From contig NZ_PZJM01000004.1 in NCBI RefSeq assembly GCF_003206045.1, forward strand, positions 133,424-197,423: a stretch of DNA of 64,000 nucleotides. Direction: 5' to 3'. The stretch is from Salinicola lusitanus (GTDB lineage Bacteria > Pseudomonadota > Gammaproteobacteria > Pseudomonadales > Halomonadaceae). Below, one piece after another: positions 1 to 9,966 of the stretch; position 1 is the stretch's first letter, and every line of letters starts with the position of its first letter. The translations under genes were made by a program, and so were the position numbers. The notes below the pieces were generated by a model. It did not search any database. It was not told where the DNA came from and saw only the letters and a list, made by a program, of their open reading frames with translations.

Positions 1-135
1 ACATAGACTAATCATTTCCGAACATCAATGGCCGTGGTGGAGTTTCCTCGACCAAAAGGGGAGGCGAGGAGGCGGTCCGTGGTCGGGAGGGAGCGAAGCC
101 GGCGCATGGCCGGCCGTTGCATGGGCTATCGGGCG
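1..135. other. Intergenic region downstream of glpR
   Basis: This short stretch before the GlpR stop codon holds no convincing gene and no clear terminator. A TTCCGAACAT string near positions 16-25 resembles half of an E. coli GlpR operator, but it has no visible partner and the gene to the left is outside the window. Confidence 0.4.
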
Positions 136-942
136 TCAGCCCGCGTGGGCGGGCAGGGGCTCGATGTCCGCGGATATCGAAGGATCGGCGACGTAGAGCG
201 CCACGTCGTGCTCCCGCATCAGCCGGCGCAGTCCATCGGGGGGCTGCCGGTCGGTGAAAAAGGCGTTGATCTGGCTGAGGTTGCCCTGGCGTACCACGGC
301 ATTGCGGTGAAATTTCGAATGATCCGCCGCCAGGAAGACCTGGCGGGAGTTGCGCAGGATGGCTTGTGCGACGCGAACTTCCTGATAGTCGAACTCCAGC
401 AGCGAACCATCGCCATCGATGCCGCTGATACCGATGATGCCATAGTCGACCTTGAACTGATTGATGAAATCGATGGTGGCTTCACCGATGATTCCGCCGT
501 CGCGCGAGCGAACCTGGCCGCCGGCGACGATGACGTTGAAGTCGGTCTTGTGCTGCAGAATGGCCGCCACGTTGAGGTTGTTGGTGATGACCTCCAGTCC
601 GCTGTGCTGGCACAGCGCCTCGGCGATGAATTCATTGCTGGTGCCGATGTTGATGAACAGTGACGACGAGTCGGGAATATGGCTCGCCAGCATTTCGGCT
701 ATCCGGCGCTTGGCGTCCAGATTCAACGTCTTGCGGGTGTGATAGGCGGTGTTGACGGTACTCGATTCCAGGCCGGCGCCTCCATGGACGCGCTTGACGA
801 TGCCCTCTTCCGCCAGTTGATTGAGATCGCGGCGCACCGTCTGGGGCGTGACGTCGAAGTCCTTGGCGAGCTGCTCGATCGAGGCATAGCCTTGCCGCTT
901 GACCAGCTCGACGATGGCTTCGTGACGTTCCTGCTGTGTCAT
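136..942 (-). CDS. glpR: DeoR-family repressor, GlpR type
   Basis: The product is 268 residues, a usual length for a DeoR/GlpR regulator. Residues 1-57 form a DeoR-type winged helix: the protein opens [21 protein letters not shown] and continues through [17 protein letters not shown] into KRVHGGAG. The remainder is the DeoR sensor domain, with the NIGTSNEF phosphate-binding segment and a D-x-S-K motif near the end ([10 protein letters not shown]). GlpR proteins bind glycerol-3-phosphate and release operators of glycerol-use genes. The gene is divergent from the glycerol ABC importer operon, separated from it by two tRNA-Val genes and repeats, which supports this role. The ligand is inferred from family and context. 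Confidence 0.88.
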   Translation of the reverse strand: MTQQERHEAIVELVKRQGYASIEQLAKDFDVTPQTVRRDLNQLAEEGIVKRVHGGAGLESSTVNTAYHTRKTLNLDAKRRIAEMLASHIPDSSSLFINIGTSNEFIAEALCQHSGLEVITNNLNVAAILQHKTDFNVIVAGGQVRSRDGGIIGEATIDFINQFKVDYGIIGISGIDGDGSLLEFDYQEVRVAQAILRNSRQVFLAADHSKFHRNAVVRQGNLSQINAFFTDRQPPDGLRRLMREHDVALYVADPSISADIEPLPAHAG

Positions 943-1580
943 GGTGGTTTCCTGCCGCGTTCCGTTGACGATTCTTTAACTGATTCGAGAGCCCAGTCTA
1001 TCAAAGCTGGGTGCCTCGCCGTTGCCTCGGGAGGCGGTAACGGGCCGTTCATGACTACGACCATGGTCTAGGTGGCCGGGGCGGAACCTTCGGTTCGACG
1101 TCACCCTGCGACATTGCCGGTAGTCCGATGCTCCGCGACGATACTAGCCAGGTTCGGCGAATGGCATCGCCCGGATGGCGCCGGTTCTCTTCCAGCGGCC
1201 AAGAGGCCAGATATGCTGATCGGCACCGGCACCGGCACCGGCACCGGCACCGGCACCGGCATCGGCACCGGCATCGGCATGGAGGGCGAAGTGTCCCGTT
1301 TCGAACGTTGGCAATCAGCGACCTCGGCGGGGCCGTGATCGTGGCGAGTGGGAAGGGGGCGTCGGGGGCGGTGCCCTGAACGGCGATGAAATCGCCCCGT
1401 TATTGGATATGAGAGCGGATTTCACCTGACGGAAGACCCCGTGCCAGCGACAATCGCAGAGGAATTGTCTCGGCGCGACAGGCAGTTGGCGTGATTTTTT
1501 TAGGCGTAGAGGGTTGCATTCCGCGCCCGCCTGGGTAAAATTCGCATCCGTTGTCACGGCGAGCCCGCCGTCATCGATGC
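943..1580. other. Intergenic region between glpR and tRNA-Val
   Basis: About 640 bases lie between divergent glpR and the tRNA-Val pair. Reading frames here are short, overlapping and arise from a hexamer repeat, so I call no gene. The stretch holds the (CGGCAC)10 repeat and an imperfect hairpin near 1379-1402 (AACGGCGAT and ATCGCCCCGTT arms). The glpR promoter is expected in its left part, but no clear -35/-10 pair is visible. Confidence 0.5.
1221..1280. repeat. Hexanucleotide microsatellite, ten CGGCAC/CGGCAT units
   Basis: Exactly ten consecutive 6-base units are present: six CGGCAC, then CGGCAT, CGGCAC, CGGCAT, CGGCAT. A multiple of three would preserve any reading frame, so it does not look like a frameshifting phase switch. 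It lies between glpR and the tRNA genes, where copy-number change could only alter spacing. Confidence 0.95.
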
Positions 1581-1657
1581 AGGACCGTAGCTCAGTTGGT
1601 TAGAGCGCCACGTTGACATCGTGGAGGTCAGCGGTTCAAATCCGCTCGGTCCTACCA
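1581..1657 (+). tRNA. tRNA-Val (GAC), copy 1
   Basis: This is a 77-base cloverleaf with acceptor arm AGGACCG/CGGTCCT, anticodon loop TTGACAT (anticodon GAC, valine), T-arm GGTTCAAATCC and an encoded CCA end. The second copy starts 31 bases downstream and differs only at acceptor pair 7:66 (G:C here). Confidence 0.97.
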
Positions 1658-1688
1658 GTCTGTTTCCAGCATCGTGCCAACGTCATCC

Positions 1689-1765
1689 AGGACCATAGCT
1701 CAGTTGGTTAGAGCGCCACGTTGACATCGTGGAGGTCAGCGGTTCAAATCCGCTTGGTCCTACCA
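1689..1765 (+). tRNA. tRNA-Val (GAC), copy 2
   Basis: A second 77-base tRNA-Val(GAC) with encoded CCA. It matches copy 1 except that acceptor pair 7:66 is A:T instead of G:C, a paired change that keeps the helix. The two genes are probably co-transcribed and end at the terminator at 1772-1798. Confidence 0.97.
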
Positions 1766-1771
1766 GATTCG

Positions 1772-1798
1772 AAACCCGAGCCTCGGCTCGGGTTTTTT
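1772..1798 (+). terminator. Intrinsic terminator of the tRNA-Val pair
   Basis: An 11-bp perfect stem (AAACCCGAGCC / GGCTCGGGTTT) has a two-base loop and is followed by a T-tract. It starts six bases after the CCA of the second tRNA-Val. Confidence 0.9.
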
Positions 1799-1800
1799 GT

Positions 1801-2013
1801 GGCCAGCCATCCCTGGCGGCCACCCTTCGGGCCGCCCGAGGCGTCCCAAACCGCTCCCGGCGGTTTGTTGTGGCCTGCCATCCCTGGCGGCCACCCTTCA
1901 GGCCGCCCGAGGCGTCCCAAACCGCTCCCGACGGTTTGTTGTGGCCAGCCATCCCTGGCGGCCACCCTTCGGGCCGCCCGAGTCGTCGCAGACCGCTCCC
2001 GGCGGTTTGTTGT
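1801..2013. repeat. Three tandem copies of a 71-bp hairpin-rich element
   Basis: Copies begin at 1801, 1872 and 1943, with only a few differences. Each contains a GCCAG/CTGGC stem, a GGCGGCC/GGCCGCC stem with an 8-base loop, and an AAACCGC/GCGGTTT stem followed by GTTGT that resembles a weak terminator. Overlapping reading frames on both strands come from the repeat itself; because 71 is not a multiple of three, each copy falls in a different frame, so no protein is called. It may act as stacked terminators or a REP-like element. Confidence 0.9.
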
Positions 2014-2314
2014 TTCCGCGATATTGGGCGTGTTCCACCATCGGCATCCCCGTCTTCTCACCGCAAGCCATGTTGGTTTTCGAACAAACCCTGCCGAAAA
2101 AACGCCTTTTTTAGTCGCATTACCATCTCGAAACCTGTCCAGAGTGTTGGACATTAGTGGTTAAGACTAAGGTTCTAATATCAGAAATCATTTTAAAATC
2201 ATGTGTTTGAGCATGCCTCTTTGACGGCGATACCGTCTGCTTTTTTCGTCGTATAGCTTTATGGAACGAGTGTTCTACGATGCTCGAAAGAGAAAAAAGG
2301 GAACGGTGCCACTC
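2014..2314. promoter_or_regulatory. Leader and presumed promoter region of the glycerol importer operon
   Basis: About 300 bases, noticeably more AT-rich than the surroundings, lie between the 71-bp repeats and glpS. They hold TTCG-rich strings (TTTTCGAACA near 2075, GCTCGAAAG near 2283) and a GAACGAGTGTTC imperfect palindrome near 2265, any of which could be a GlpR site. A small hairpin GACGG/CCGTC (2223-2237) followed by TGC and six Ts (2241-2246) looks like a weak attenuator. No convincing -35/-10 pair was found. Confidence 0.4.
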
Positions 2315-3424
2315 ATGTCATTACAACTCGACAACGTGACACTGTCGGTGCGAGGCGAGACCTATATCAGCGATGCCAGCCTGACGTTGGAACCGGGGTC
2401 ATTCAACGTGCTGCTGGGGCACACGCTGGCGGGCAAGACCACATTGATGCGGCTGATGGCCGGGCTGGACAGGCCCGACCACGGCAGGGTCTATCTCGAC
2501 GGCCGTGACGTGACCCACTTGCCGGTTCGCCAGCGCAATGTCTCGATGGTCTATCAGCAGTTCATCAACTATCCGACGCTCACGGTGTTCGACAACATCG
2601 CCTCGCCACTCAAGCAGGCCAGGGTATCGCGGCAGGAGATTACCCGTCGGGTCGAGGAGACCGCGGCGATGCTGGGAATCCAGCAACTGCTGGGACGCTA
2701 TCCGCAGGAACTCTCCGGCGGCCAGCAGCAGCGCACGGCGATGGCCAGGGCACTGGTCAAGGAAGCGGACCTGGTGCTGTTCGACGAGCCTCTGGTCAAT
2801 CTCGACTACAAGCTGCGGGAGGCGCTGCGGGTGGAGATGCGCAAGCTGTTCGAATCCCGCAATACCATCGCGGTCTACGCCACCACCGAACCGGCCGAGG
2901 CGCTGGCGCTGGGAGGCACGACGACGCTGCTCCACCAGGGCCGGATCGTCCAGAGTGGCCCCGGCGACGAAGTCTATCGCCATCCCCGTAATCGTGAGGC
3001 GGCGACGCTGTTCGGCGAGCCTCCCATCAACCTGATGCCGATGACGATCCAGGCCGGTGAGTGCCGGATCGCCGATCAGCGCCAACCACTGCCCGAGGTC
3101 TGGAAGTCGCTATCCGAAGGTGATTACCAGATCGGCATCCGCCCCCATCACTGGTCGCTGGAGCCGCTCACGGAGCCGGCCTTGCGCTTGCCGACGATCT
3201 TGCGGGTGGCGGAGATCAGCGGCTCCGAAACCTTTCTGCACCTGTCGCACGAGCGAATCGATCTGGTTGCGCACCTGATCGGGATTCATGAATTCGGCGT
3301 GGATCAGGCGCTGGAGGTTCACGCCTCTTTTCGCCAGCTCTTCGTGTTCGAGCCGGGAGGCGACCTGGTGTTGTCACCTCCTTCACCGCGATCGACAGTG
3401 CCCGACGGGCGAGGAGACCGCTAG
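2315..3424 (+). CDS. glpS: Glycerol ABC transporter ATP-binding protein GlpS
   Basis: This 369-residue ABC ATPase belongs to the CUT1/MalK-like group. It has Walker A GHTLAGKT (residues 35-42), Q-loop VYQQFINYP, signature LSGGQQQR, Walker B VLFDEPLVNLD and a C-terminal TOBE-like region. The start is placed at MSLQLDN because the family begins there; an upstream in-frame ATG at 2261 would add an unrelated leader. Two ATPases, two permeases, a small membrane protein and a large binding protein match the GlpSTPQV glycerol importer of Rhizobium. The two ATPases would form a heterodimer. The next gene starts directly after the stop codon. Confidence 0.85.
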   Translation: MSLQLDNVTLSVRGETYISDASLTLEPGSFNVLLGHTLAGKTTLMRLMAGLDRPDHGRVYLDGRDVTHLPVRQRNVSMVYQQFINYPTLTVFDNIASPLKQARVSRQEITRRVEETAAMLGIQQLLGRYPQELSGGQQQRTAMARALVKEADLVLFDEPLVNLDYKLREALRVEMRKLFESRNTIAVYATTEPAEALALGGTTTLLHQGRIVQSGPGDEVYRHPRNREAATLFGEPPINLMPMTIQAGECRIADQRQPLPEVWKSLSEGDYQIGIRPHHWSLEPLTEPALRLPTILRVAEISGSETFLHLSHERIDLVAHLIGIHEFGVDQALEVHASFRQLFVFEPGGDLVLSPPSPRSTVPDGRGDR

Positions 3425-4537
3425 ATGGCCGAGATCCGTCTGGAACAACTGGCCCACAGCTATCACGGCGCGCCCTCGAATCCGGCCGACTACGCACTCC
3501 GGCCGATGGACCACGTCTGGGAGCAGGGCGGCGCCTACGCGCTGCTGGGGCCCTCGGGGTGCGGCAAGAGTACGCTGCTCAACATCATATCCGGCCTGCT
3601 GGTGCCCTCGGAGGGGCGGGTGCTCTACGACGGCAAGTCGGTCAACGATCTCACCCCGCAGCAGCGCAATATCGCCCAGGTTTTTCAGTTTCCGGTGGTC
3701 TACGACACCATGACCGTTCACGACAATCTGGCGTTCCCGCTGCGTAACCAGGGACAGCCCCGGGAGCGCATCGATGCCCGGGTGAGAGAGGTGGCCGAGG
3801 CGCTGGAGATCGAGCCGCTATTGAATCGCAAGGCGCAGAATCTGACGGCGGACGAGAAGCAGAAGGTGTCGATGGGGCGCGGCCTGGTGCGCGACGACGT
3901 GGCGGCGATCCTGTTCGACGAGCCGTTGACGGTGATCGATCCGCAGCTCAAGTGGCGCCTGCGGCGCAAGCTCAAGGAGATCCATCAGCGCTTCAACGTG
4001 ACGATGGTCTATGTCACCCATGACCAGTTGGAGGCGTCCACCTTCGCCGACAAGATCGCGGTGATGTACGAAGGCCAGATCGTGCAGTTCGGCACTCCGC
4101 GAGAGCTGTTCGAGAATCCGCAACACACCTTCGTCGGTTACTTCATCGGCAGCCCCGGCATGAACCTGCTCGATATCGCGCTGGGCACGTCGGGCGTGGA
4201 GTTCGAAGGCCGTGCGCTGGCGGTACCCGAGGCGGCCGTCGCCCGGCTTCGGCAGCGCCCGGAGGGGCGCCTGCAGTTGGGCATCCGGCCGGAGTTCGTG
4301 CAGCTCGTGGCGCCGGAGGACGCCGACCTGCACGGCTACGTCGACCTGATCCAGGATCAGGGCACCTTCAAGATCGTCGACGTGCGACTCGAGACGCCGT
4401 CGGCGCCGGTGATCAAGGTGCGGCTGGAGGAGGAGGCGGCCGTGCCGGATGGGCGTATCGGCCTCCATTTCCCCGAAGCCTGGCAGCGCTTCTATATCGA
4501 TGATCATCTGGTGGAGGCGGCTGATGAAGACCTATAA
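3425..4537 (+). CDS. glpT: Glycerol ABC transporter ATP-binding protein GlpT
   Basis: The second ABC ATPase of the importer has 370 residues. Walker A GPSGCGKST lies at residues 42-50, the Q-loop reads VFQFPVVYDTMTV and Walker B is AAILFDEPLTVID. The signature motif is degenerate, LTADEKQKVS instead of LSGGQ, which appears typical of this partner in glycerol importers. A C-terminal TOBE-like domain follows. The ATG begins on the base after the glpS stop, indicating translational coupling. The name follows the Rhizobium system and must not be confused with the E. coli glycerol-3-phosphate antiporter GlpT. Confidence 0.84.
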   Translation: MAEIRLEQLAHSYHGAPSNPADYALRPMDHVWEQGGAYALLGPSGCGKSTLLNIISGLLVPSEGRVLYDGKSVNDLTPQQRNIAQVFQFPVVYDTMTVHDNLAFPLRNQGQPRERIDARVREVAEALEIEPLLNRKAQNLTADEKQKVSMGRGLVRDDVAAILFDEPLTVIDPQLKWRLRRKLKEIHQRFNVTMVYVTHDQLEASTFADKIAVMYEGQIVQFGTPRELFENPQHTFVGYFIGSPGMNLLDIALGTSGVEFEGRALAVPEAAVARLRQRPEGRLQLGIRPEFVQLVAPEDADLHGYVDLIQDQGTFKIVDVRLETPSAPVIKVRLEEEAAVPDGRIGLHFPEAWQRFYIDDHLVEAADEDL

Positions 4538-5387
4538 CAACAAGGCCTGGTGGCTGGTCCTGCCGGTATTCGTGCTGGTGGCCTTCAGCGCCATCATCCC
4601 GATGATGACGGTGGTCAACTACTCGGTGCAGGACATCTTCGACCCGAGCACGCGCTATTTCGTGGGCACCGAGTGGTATCGGGAGATCCTGGCGGATCCG
4701 AGATTGCACGACTCGCTGGTGCGACAGTTCATCTACTCCTTCTGCGTCCTGGCCATCGAGGTGCCGCTGGGCATCGTCGTGGCGCTATCGATGCCCCGGC
4801 GGGGGCTGGGCGTGCCGTTCAGTCTGATTCTGCTGTCACTGCCGTTGCTGGTGCCGTGGAATGTGGTGGGGACGATCTGGCAGATCATCGGACGGGAGGA
4901 CATCGGGCTGTATGGCTGGATCCTCAACAGCCTGGGGCTCGACTACAACTACGCCTCCAACCCGCGGGACGCCTGGATCACCGTGCTGGTGATGGATGTC
5001 TGGCACTGGACGTCGCTGGTGGCGCTGCTGTGCTATTCCGGCCTGCGCTCGATCCCTGACGTCTACTACCAGGCGGCGAGGATCGACCGTGCCTCGCACT
5101 GGGCGGTGTTTCGATTCATTCAATTGCCCAAGCTCAAGAACGTGCTATTGATCGCGGTGATGCTGCGCTTCATGGACAGTTTCATGATCTATACCGAGCC
5201 GTTCGTGCTCACCGGTGGCGGGCCGGGCACCGCCACGACCTTCCTCAGCCAGACGCTGACCCAGATGGCACTGGGCCAGTTCGATCTGGGCCGGGCCGCG
5301 GCCTTCTCGCTGATCTACTTCCTGATCATTCTGCTGGTGACCTGGGTGTTCTACACCGCCATGACCCACAACGACGACAAGGGATGA
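4524..5387 (+). CDS. glpP: Glycerol ABC transporter permease GlpP
   Basis: A 287-residue inner-membrane permease with about six hydrophobic helices. The cytoplasmic EAA-type loop reads YYQAARIDRASHWAVFRFI, the site that contacts the ATPase. The start MKTYNNKAWW follows a GGAGG at 4512-4516 and overlaps the end of glpT by 14 bases; a longer reading from 4449 would lie inside glpT. It should pair with the next permease to form the translocation channel. Confidence 0.85.
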   Translation: MKTYNNKAWWLVLPVFVLVAFSAIIPMMTVVNYSVQDIFDPSTRYFVGTEWYREILADPRLHDSLVRQFIYSFCVLAIEVPLGIVVALSMPRRGLGVPFSLILLSLPLLVPWNVVGTIWQIIGREDIGLYGWILNSLGLDYNYASNPRDAWITVLVMDVWHWTSLVALLCYSGLRSIPDVYYQAARIDRASHWAVFRFIQLPKLKNVLLIAVMLRFMDSFMIYTEPFVLTGGGPGTATTFLSQTLTQMALGQFDLGRAAAFSLIYFLIILLVTWVFYTAMTHNDDKG

Positions 5388-5394
5388 CGCCGCC

Positions 5395-6195
5395 ATGAGA
5401 TTGCGCAAGAGCCTGGTGATGCTGGTCTATCTGCTGTTCGTGCTGGTGCCGATCTACTGGCTGGTCAACATGTCGTTCAAGTCGAACCGGGAAATTCTCG
5501 GCGGGCTGTCGCTCTGGCCCACGGCGCCGACGCTGGACAACTACCGGGTCATCTTCACCGAGCCGACCTGGTACATGAGCTACCTGAACTCCCTCAGCTA
5601 TGTCTCGATGAACATGCTGATTTCGCTGCTGGTGGCGTTGCCGGCGGCCTATGCGTTCTCGCGCTATCGCTTCCTGGGCGACAGGCACATGTTCTTCTGG
5701 CTGCTGACCAACCGGATGGCACCACCGGCGGTGTTCCTGCTGCCGTTCTTCCAGCTCTACTCGGCGGTGGGATTGTTCGACACGCCGATCGCGGTGGCGC
5801 TGGCCCACTGCCTGTTCAACGTGCCGCTGGCGGTCTGGATTCTCGAGGGCTTCATGTCGTCGGTGCCCAAGGAGATCGACGAGACCGCCTACATCGACGG
5901 TTACACCTTTCCCAAGTTCTTCATCCGGATCTTCCTGCCGATGATCCGGCCCGGCATCGGTGTCACGGCGTTCTTCTGCTTCATGTTCTCGTGGGTGGAA
6001 CTGTTGCTGGCGCGGACGCTGACTTCGGTCGATGCCAAGCCGATCGTGGCGCAGATGACCCGCACGGTCTCGGCCTCGGGTATCGATTGGGGCGTGCTGG
6101 CGGCGGCCGGGGTGGTCGCGTTGTTGCCCGGTATCGCGGTGATCTACTTCGTGCGCAATCACGTGGCCAAGGGCTTCGCCCTGGGGCGCGTCTGA
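5395..6195 (+). CDS. glpQ: Glycerol ABC transporter permease GlpQ
   Basis: A 266-residue permease of the MalG type. The N-terminal helix is LVMLVYLLFVLVPIYWLVNM and the EAA loop is EIDETAYIDGYTFPKFFIRI. It starts seven bases after glpP. The symbol follows the Rhizobium glpSTPQV naming and is unrelated to the glycerophosphodiesterase GlpQ. Confidence 0.85.
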   Translation: MRLRKSLVMLVYLLFVLVPIYWLVNMSFKSNREILGGLSLWPTAPTLDNYRVIFTEPTWYMSYLNSLSYVSMNMLISLLVALPAAYAFSRYRFLGDRHMFFWLLTNRMAPPAVFLLPFFQLYSAVGLFDTPIAVALAHCLFNVPLAVWILEGFMSSVPKEIDETAYIDGYTFPKFFIRIFLPMIRPGIGVTAFFCFMFSWVELLLARTLTSVDAKPIVAQMTRTVSASGIDWGVLAAAGVVALLPGIAVIYFVRNHVAKGFALGRV

Positions 6196-6225
6196 TCCGT
6201 TAGTCCAGAGAGAGGGAGAGTCACC

Positions 6226-6498
6226 ATGGGTTGGATGGCGTGGACACTACCGACGGCGCTGTTCTTCGCCGGAATCGCGGCGCTGCTGGTCGCGATGACG
6301 GTCTGGCAGACCGTGTCGCCCGGGCGGGATCGCAGGGGCTTCTTGCCGATCTCCACGTCCCGCGGCGATCGGCTGTTCATTGGTCTGCTGGCGGCGGCAT
6401 ATGGCCATTTGCTGGTTCTGGCATTGACCGATTGGCCGCTCTGGATCGCGACGGCGATCTGCGTGGCAGGCATGGCAATCATCATGAAATGGGGGTAA
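6226..6498 (+). CDS. DUF2160 small membrane protein of the glycerol importer
   Basis: A 90-residue protein with three predicted hydrophobic segments (near residues 3-25, 48-66 and 68-88). It sits between glpQ and the binding-protein gene, the place occupied by a DUF2160 protein in characterised glycerol ABC operons. A ribosome-binding site AGAGAGGGAGAG precedes the ATG. Its role is unknown; it may be an accessory subunit of the transporter. Confidence 0.75.
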   Translation: MGWMAWTLPTALFFAGIAALLVAMTVWQTVSPGRDRRGFLPISTSRGDRLFIGLLAAAYGHLLVLALTDWPLWIATAICVAGMAIIMKWG

Positions 6499-6573
6499 CG
6501 CATCGACCAGGGATCATTGCTCTTCGGATAGCGCCAAGACAGCAAATGCAGCATAACAACGAGGGTTAACGCT

Positions 6574-8328
<1,755 letters not shown>

Positions 8329-8381
8329 GGGTGGAGGCCGATATCTCGTAGTGATGATTGCTGTCGCCTGGGCGGCGACCT

Positions 8382-8410
8382 TCCCGCCGGTTCTCCGGCG
8401 GGATTTTTTT
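8382..8410 (+). terminator. Intrinsic terminator of the glp operon
   Basis: A 9-bp stem TCCCGCCGG / CCGGCGGGA with a TTCT loop is followed by seven Ts, 53 bases after the glpV stop. Confidence 0.93.
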
Positions 8411-8502
8411 GTCGCTGCGAACTGTGGCAAGCCTATTCTGAGCCCGGCCTCACGACTTTTGGCCGGGCGATAGATAACATGGGGGGACAGCAGGAGTGGA
8501 AC

Positions 8503-9336
8503 ATGTCACTGAATTCGCTTTTCGAACACATCCATCAGTTACCTAGCGTACCCGCCGTGGTCGGCGAACTGATCGCCAGCCTTGATAACGACAGGATCAG
8601 CATTCATCGGGTGTCGGCCACCATCCACAAGGATCCCAGCCTGAGCCTCAAGCTGCTGCGCTCTGCCAACTCGGTGAGATACGGCGTGGGGCGCAATGTG
8701 GCGACGATCGACGACGCCTTGCTGTTGCTGGGTTTCGACCGTGTGCGCACGCTCGTCATCGCCTCTGGCATGGTCGGCATGCTCAAGGAAGTGCCCGGGC
8801 TCGATCGCAAGGCATTCTGGCGCGAGTCATTCATGGTCGCCAACCTCAGTCGCACGATCGTTCGTCATAGCCAGTTGGGCGATCTGGCACCGGAGACGGC
8901 ATTTACCTGCGGCATCCTCCATCACGTGGGGTCCGCCTTGATGCATATCGCCCATCCGGATGTCATGCAGCGCATCGATGCGCTGGTTGCCCAGGGGGCC
9001 CCCCGCACCGAGCTGGAAGCCAATCGATTCGGTTACACGTTCAGTGAAGTGGGTGCCGAGCTGGGCCGCCGCTGGCGCTTCCCGGAGACCATCTGCAACG
9101 CGCTGACCTACCAGGACAAGCCGCTGGATGCCGTGCCTTTCTCGCCGTATGCCGCTGCCGTGCACCTGGCGATCGGACTCTACCAGAACATCGCCAGTGG
9201 GCGCCGGGAGGAGCACGCCCTGGGCGAGATGCCGCGAGAGGTTCGCCGGCCCTTGGCACTGGATCTGTTGGCGCTCTACGAGGATATCCTGCAGCTGGTG
9301 CGCTCGGACGACGAATTGGGCGTCTTTCTGGATTGA
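8503..9336 (+). CDS. HDOD-domain signalling protein
   Basis: A 277-residue protein made almost entirely of an HDOD domain (degenerate HD hydrolase family), running from IHQLPSVPAVVGEL through the central LLRSANSVRYG to the GILHHVGSALMHI helix. HDOD proteins usually lack phosphohydrolase activity and act in signalling or virulence circuits. AGGAG seven bases before ATG 8503 decides the start over an upstream ATG at 8479. It is a single gene between the glp terminator and a convergent reductase, and its target cannot be read from context. Confidence 0.82.
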   Translation: MSLNSLFEHIHQLPSVPAVVGELIASLDNDRISIHRVSATIHKDPSLSLKLLRSANSVRYGVGRNVATIDDALLLLGFDRVRTLVIASGMVGMLKEVPGLDRKAFWRESFMVANLSRTIVRHSQLGDLAPETAFTCGILHHVGSALMHIAHPDVMQRIDALVAQGAPRTELEANRFGYTFSEVGAELGRRWRFPETICNALTYQDKPLDAVPFSPYAAAVHLAIGLYQNIASGRREEHALGEMPREVRRPLALDLLALYEDILQLVRSDDELGVFLD

Positions 9337-9375
9337 GACCGGCTCTCGTGCCAGCCACGAGGACGGCGAGCGATC

Positions 9376-9846
9376 TCAGGTAGCCGGGCTGTTCGCCAGG
9401 TCGCTGGCGGCGCCGAACACTCGACATAGGCGTTCGATGCCGGCCTGGTCCTCGCGGCTGAAGCGCGCGGGCAGTGGACTGTCGATATCCAGCACCCCCC
9501 AGAGGTGTTCGCCGACGACAATCGGCACCACCAGTTCGGAACGTGAGGCGGCGTCGCAGGCAATATGGTCCGGGACAGCGTGGACGTCGTCGACGCGCTG
9601 GGTCTGGCGCGAGCGTGCCGCGGCACCACAGACGCCTTTCGAGAACGGAATCGGGTTGCAGGCGGGCAGGCCCTGGAAGGGGCCGAGGATCAGCGTCTCG
9701 GGCTGACGCTGGAGATAGAAGCCGACCCAGTTCAGGTCGTCCAGCGCTTGCATCAGAAAGGCGCTGGTCTGGGCGGCATTGGTCAACCAGTCGCGGGTGT
9801 CCAGAAGCGCTGCCAGTTGACGTTCCAGGGAGGCGTAATCGGTCAT
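9376..9846 (-). CDS. msrC: Free methionine-(R)-sulfoxide reductase (GAF domain)
   Basis: A 156-residue single GAF-domain protein. The hallmark cysteines are present: Cys in GLPACNPI, Cys in GVCGAAA and Cys in HIACDAASRSELVVP, corresponding to the three redox cysteines of E. coli fRMsr. It reduces free methionine-R-sulfoxide in the cytosol. It lies downstream of metNIQ on the same strand, separated by the metQ terminator, so methionine uptake and repair genes are adjacent. GGAG precedes the start. Confidence 0.88.
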   Translation of the reverse strand: MTDYASLERQLAALLDTRDWLTNAAQTSAFLMQALDDLNWVGFYLQRQPETLILGPFQGLPACNPIPFSKGVCGAAARSRQTQRVDDVHAVPDHIACDAASRSELVVPIVVGEHLWGVLDIDSPLPARFSREDQAGIERLCRVFGAASDLANSPAT

Positions 9847-9890
9847 CGTGGGTCTCCTGCGGGAAGGGGCGCGGCAAGGGTGGAGCGGAA

Positions 9891-9922
9891 ACGAAAACCG
9901 GCGCCGAGGCGCTGGTTTTCGT
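9891..9922 (-). terminator. Terminator of the metNIQ operon
   Basis: A 14-bp stem with one wobble pair, ACGAAAACCGGCGC / GCGCTGGTTTTCGT, has a CGAG loop and lies 44 bases past the metQ stop on the minus strand. Read on that strand it ends in a TTTTCGTTTCC tract. It separates metQ from msrC. Confidence 0.75.
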
Positions 9923-9966
9923 GGTGGTCATGACCGGGTCTCGTCATGCGCGTGACAATGACGTGG

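Noticed and set aside
1072-1379. Small proteins rich in Gly-Thr or His-Arg repeats
   Set aside because: The repeats are the translation of the CGGCAC microsatellite; there is no ribosome-binding site or family support.
1683-2164. Several overlapping 90-150 codon frames on both strands around the tRNA-Val genes
   Set aside because: They read through a tRNA, its terminator and the 71-bp repeats; the repeat period is not a multiple of three and no frame has a convincing start.
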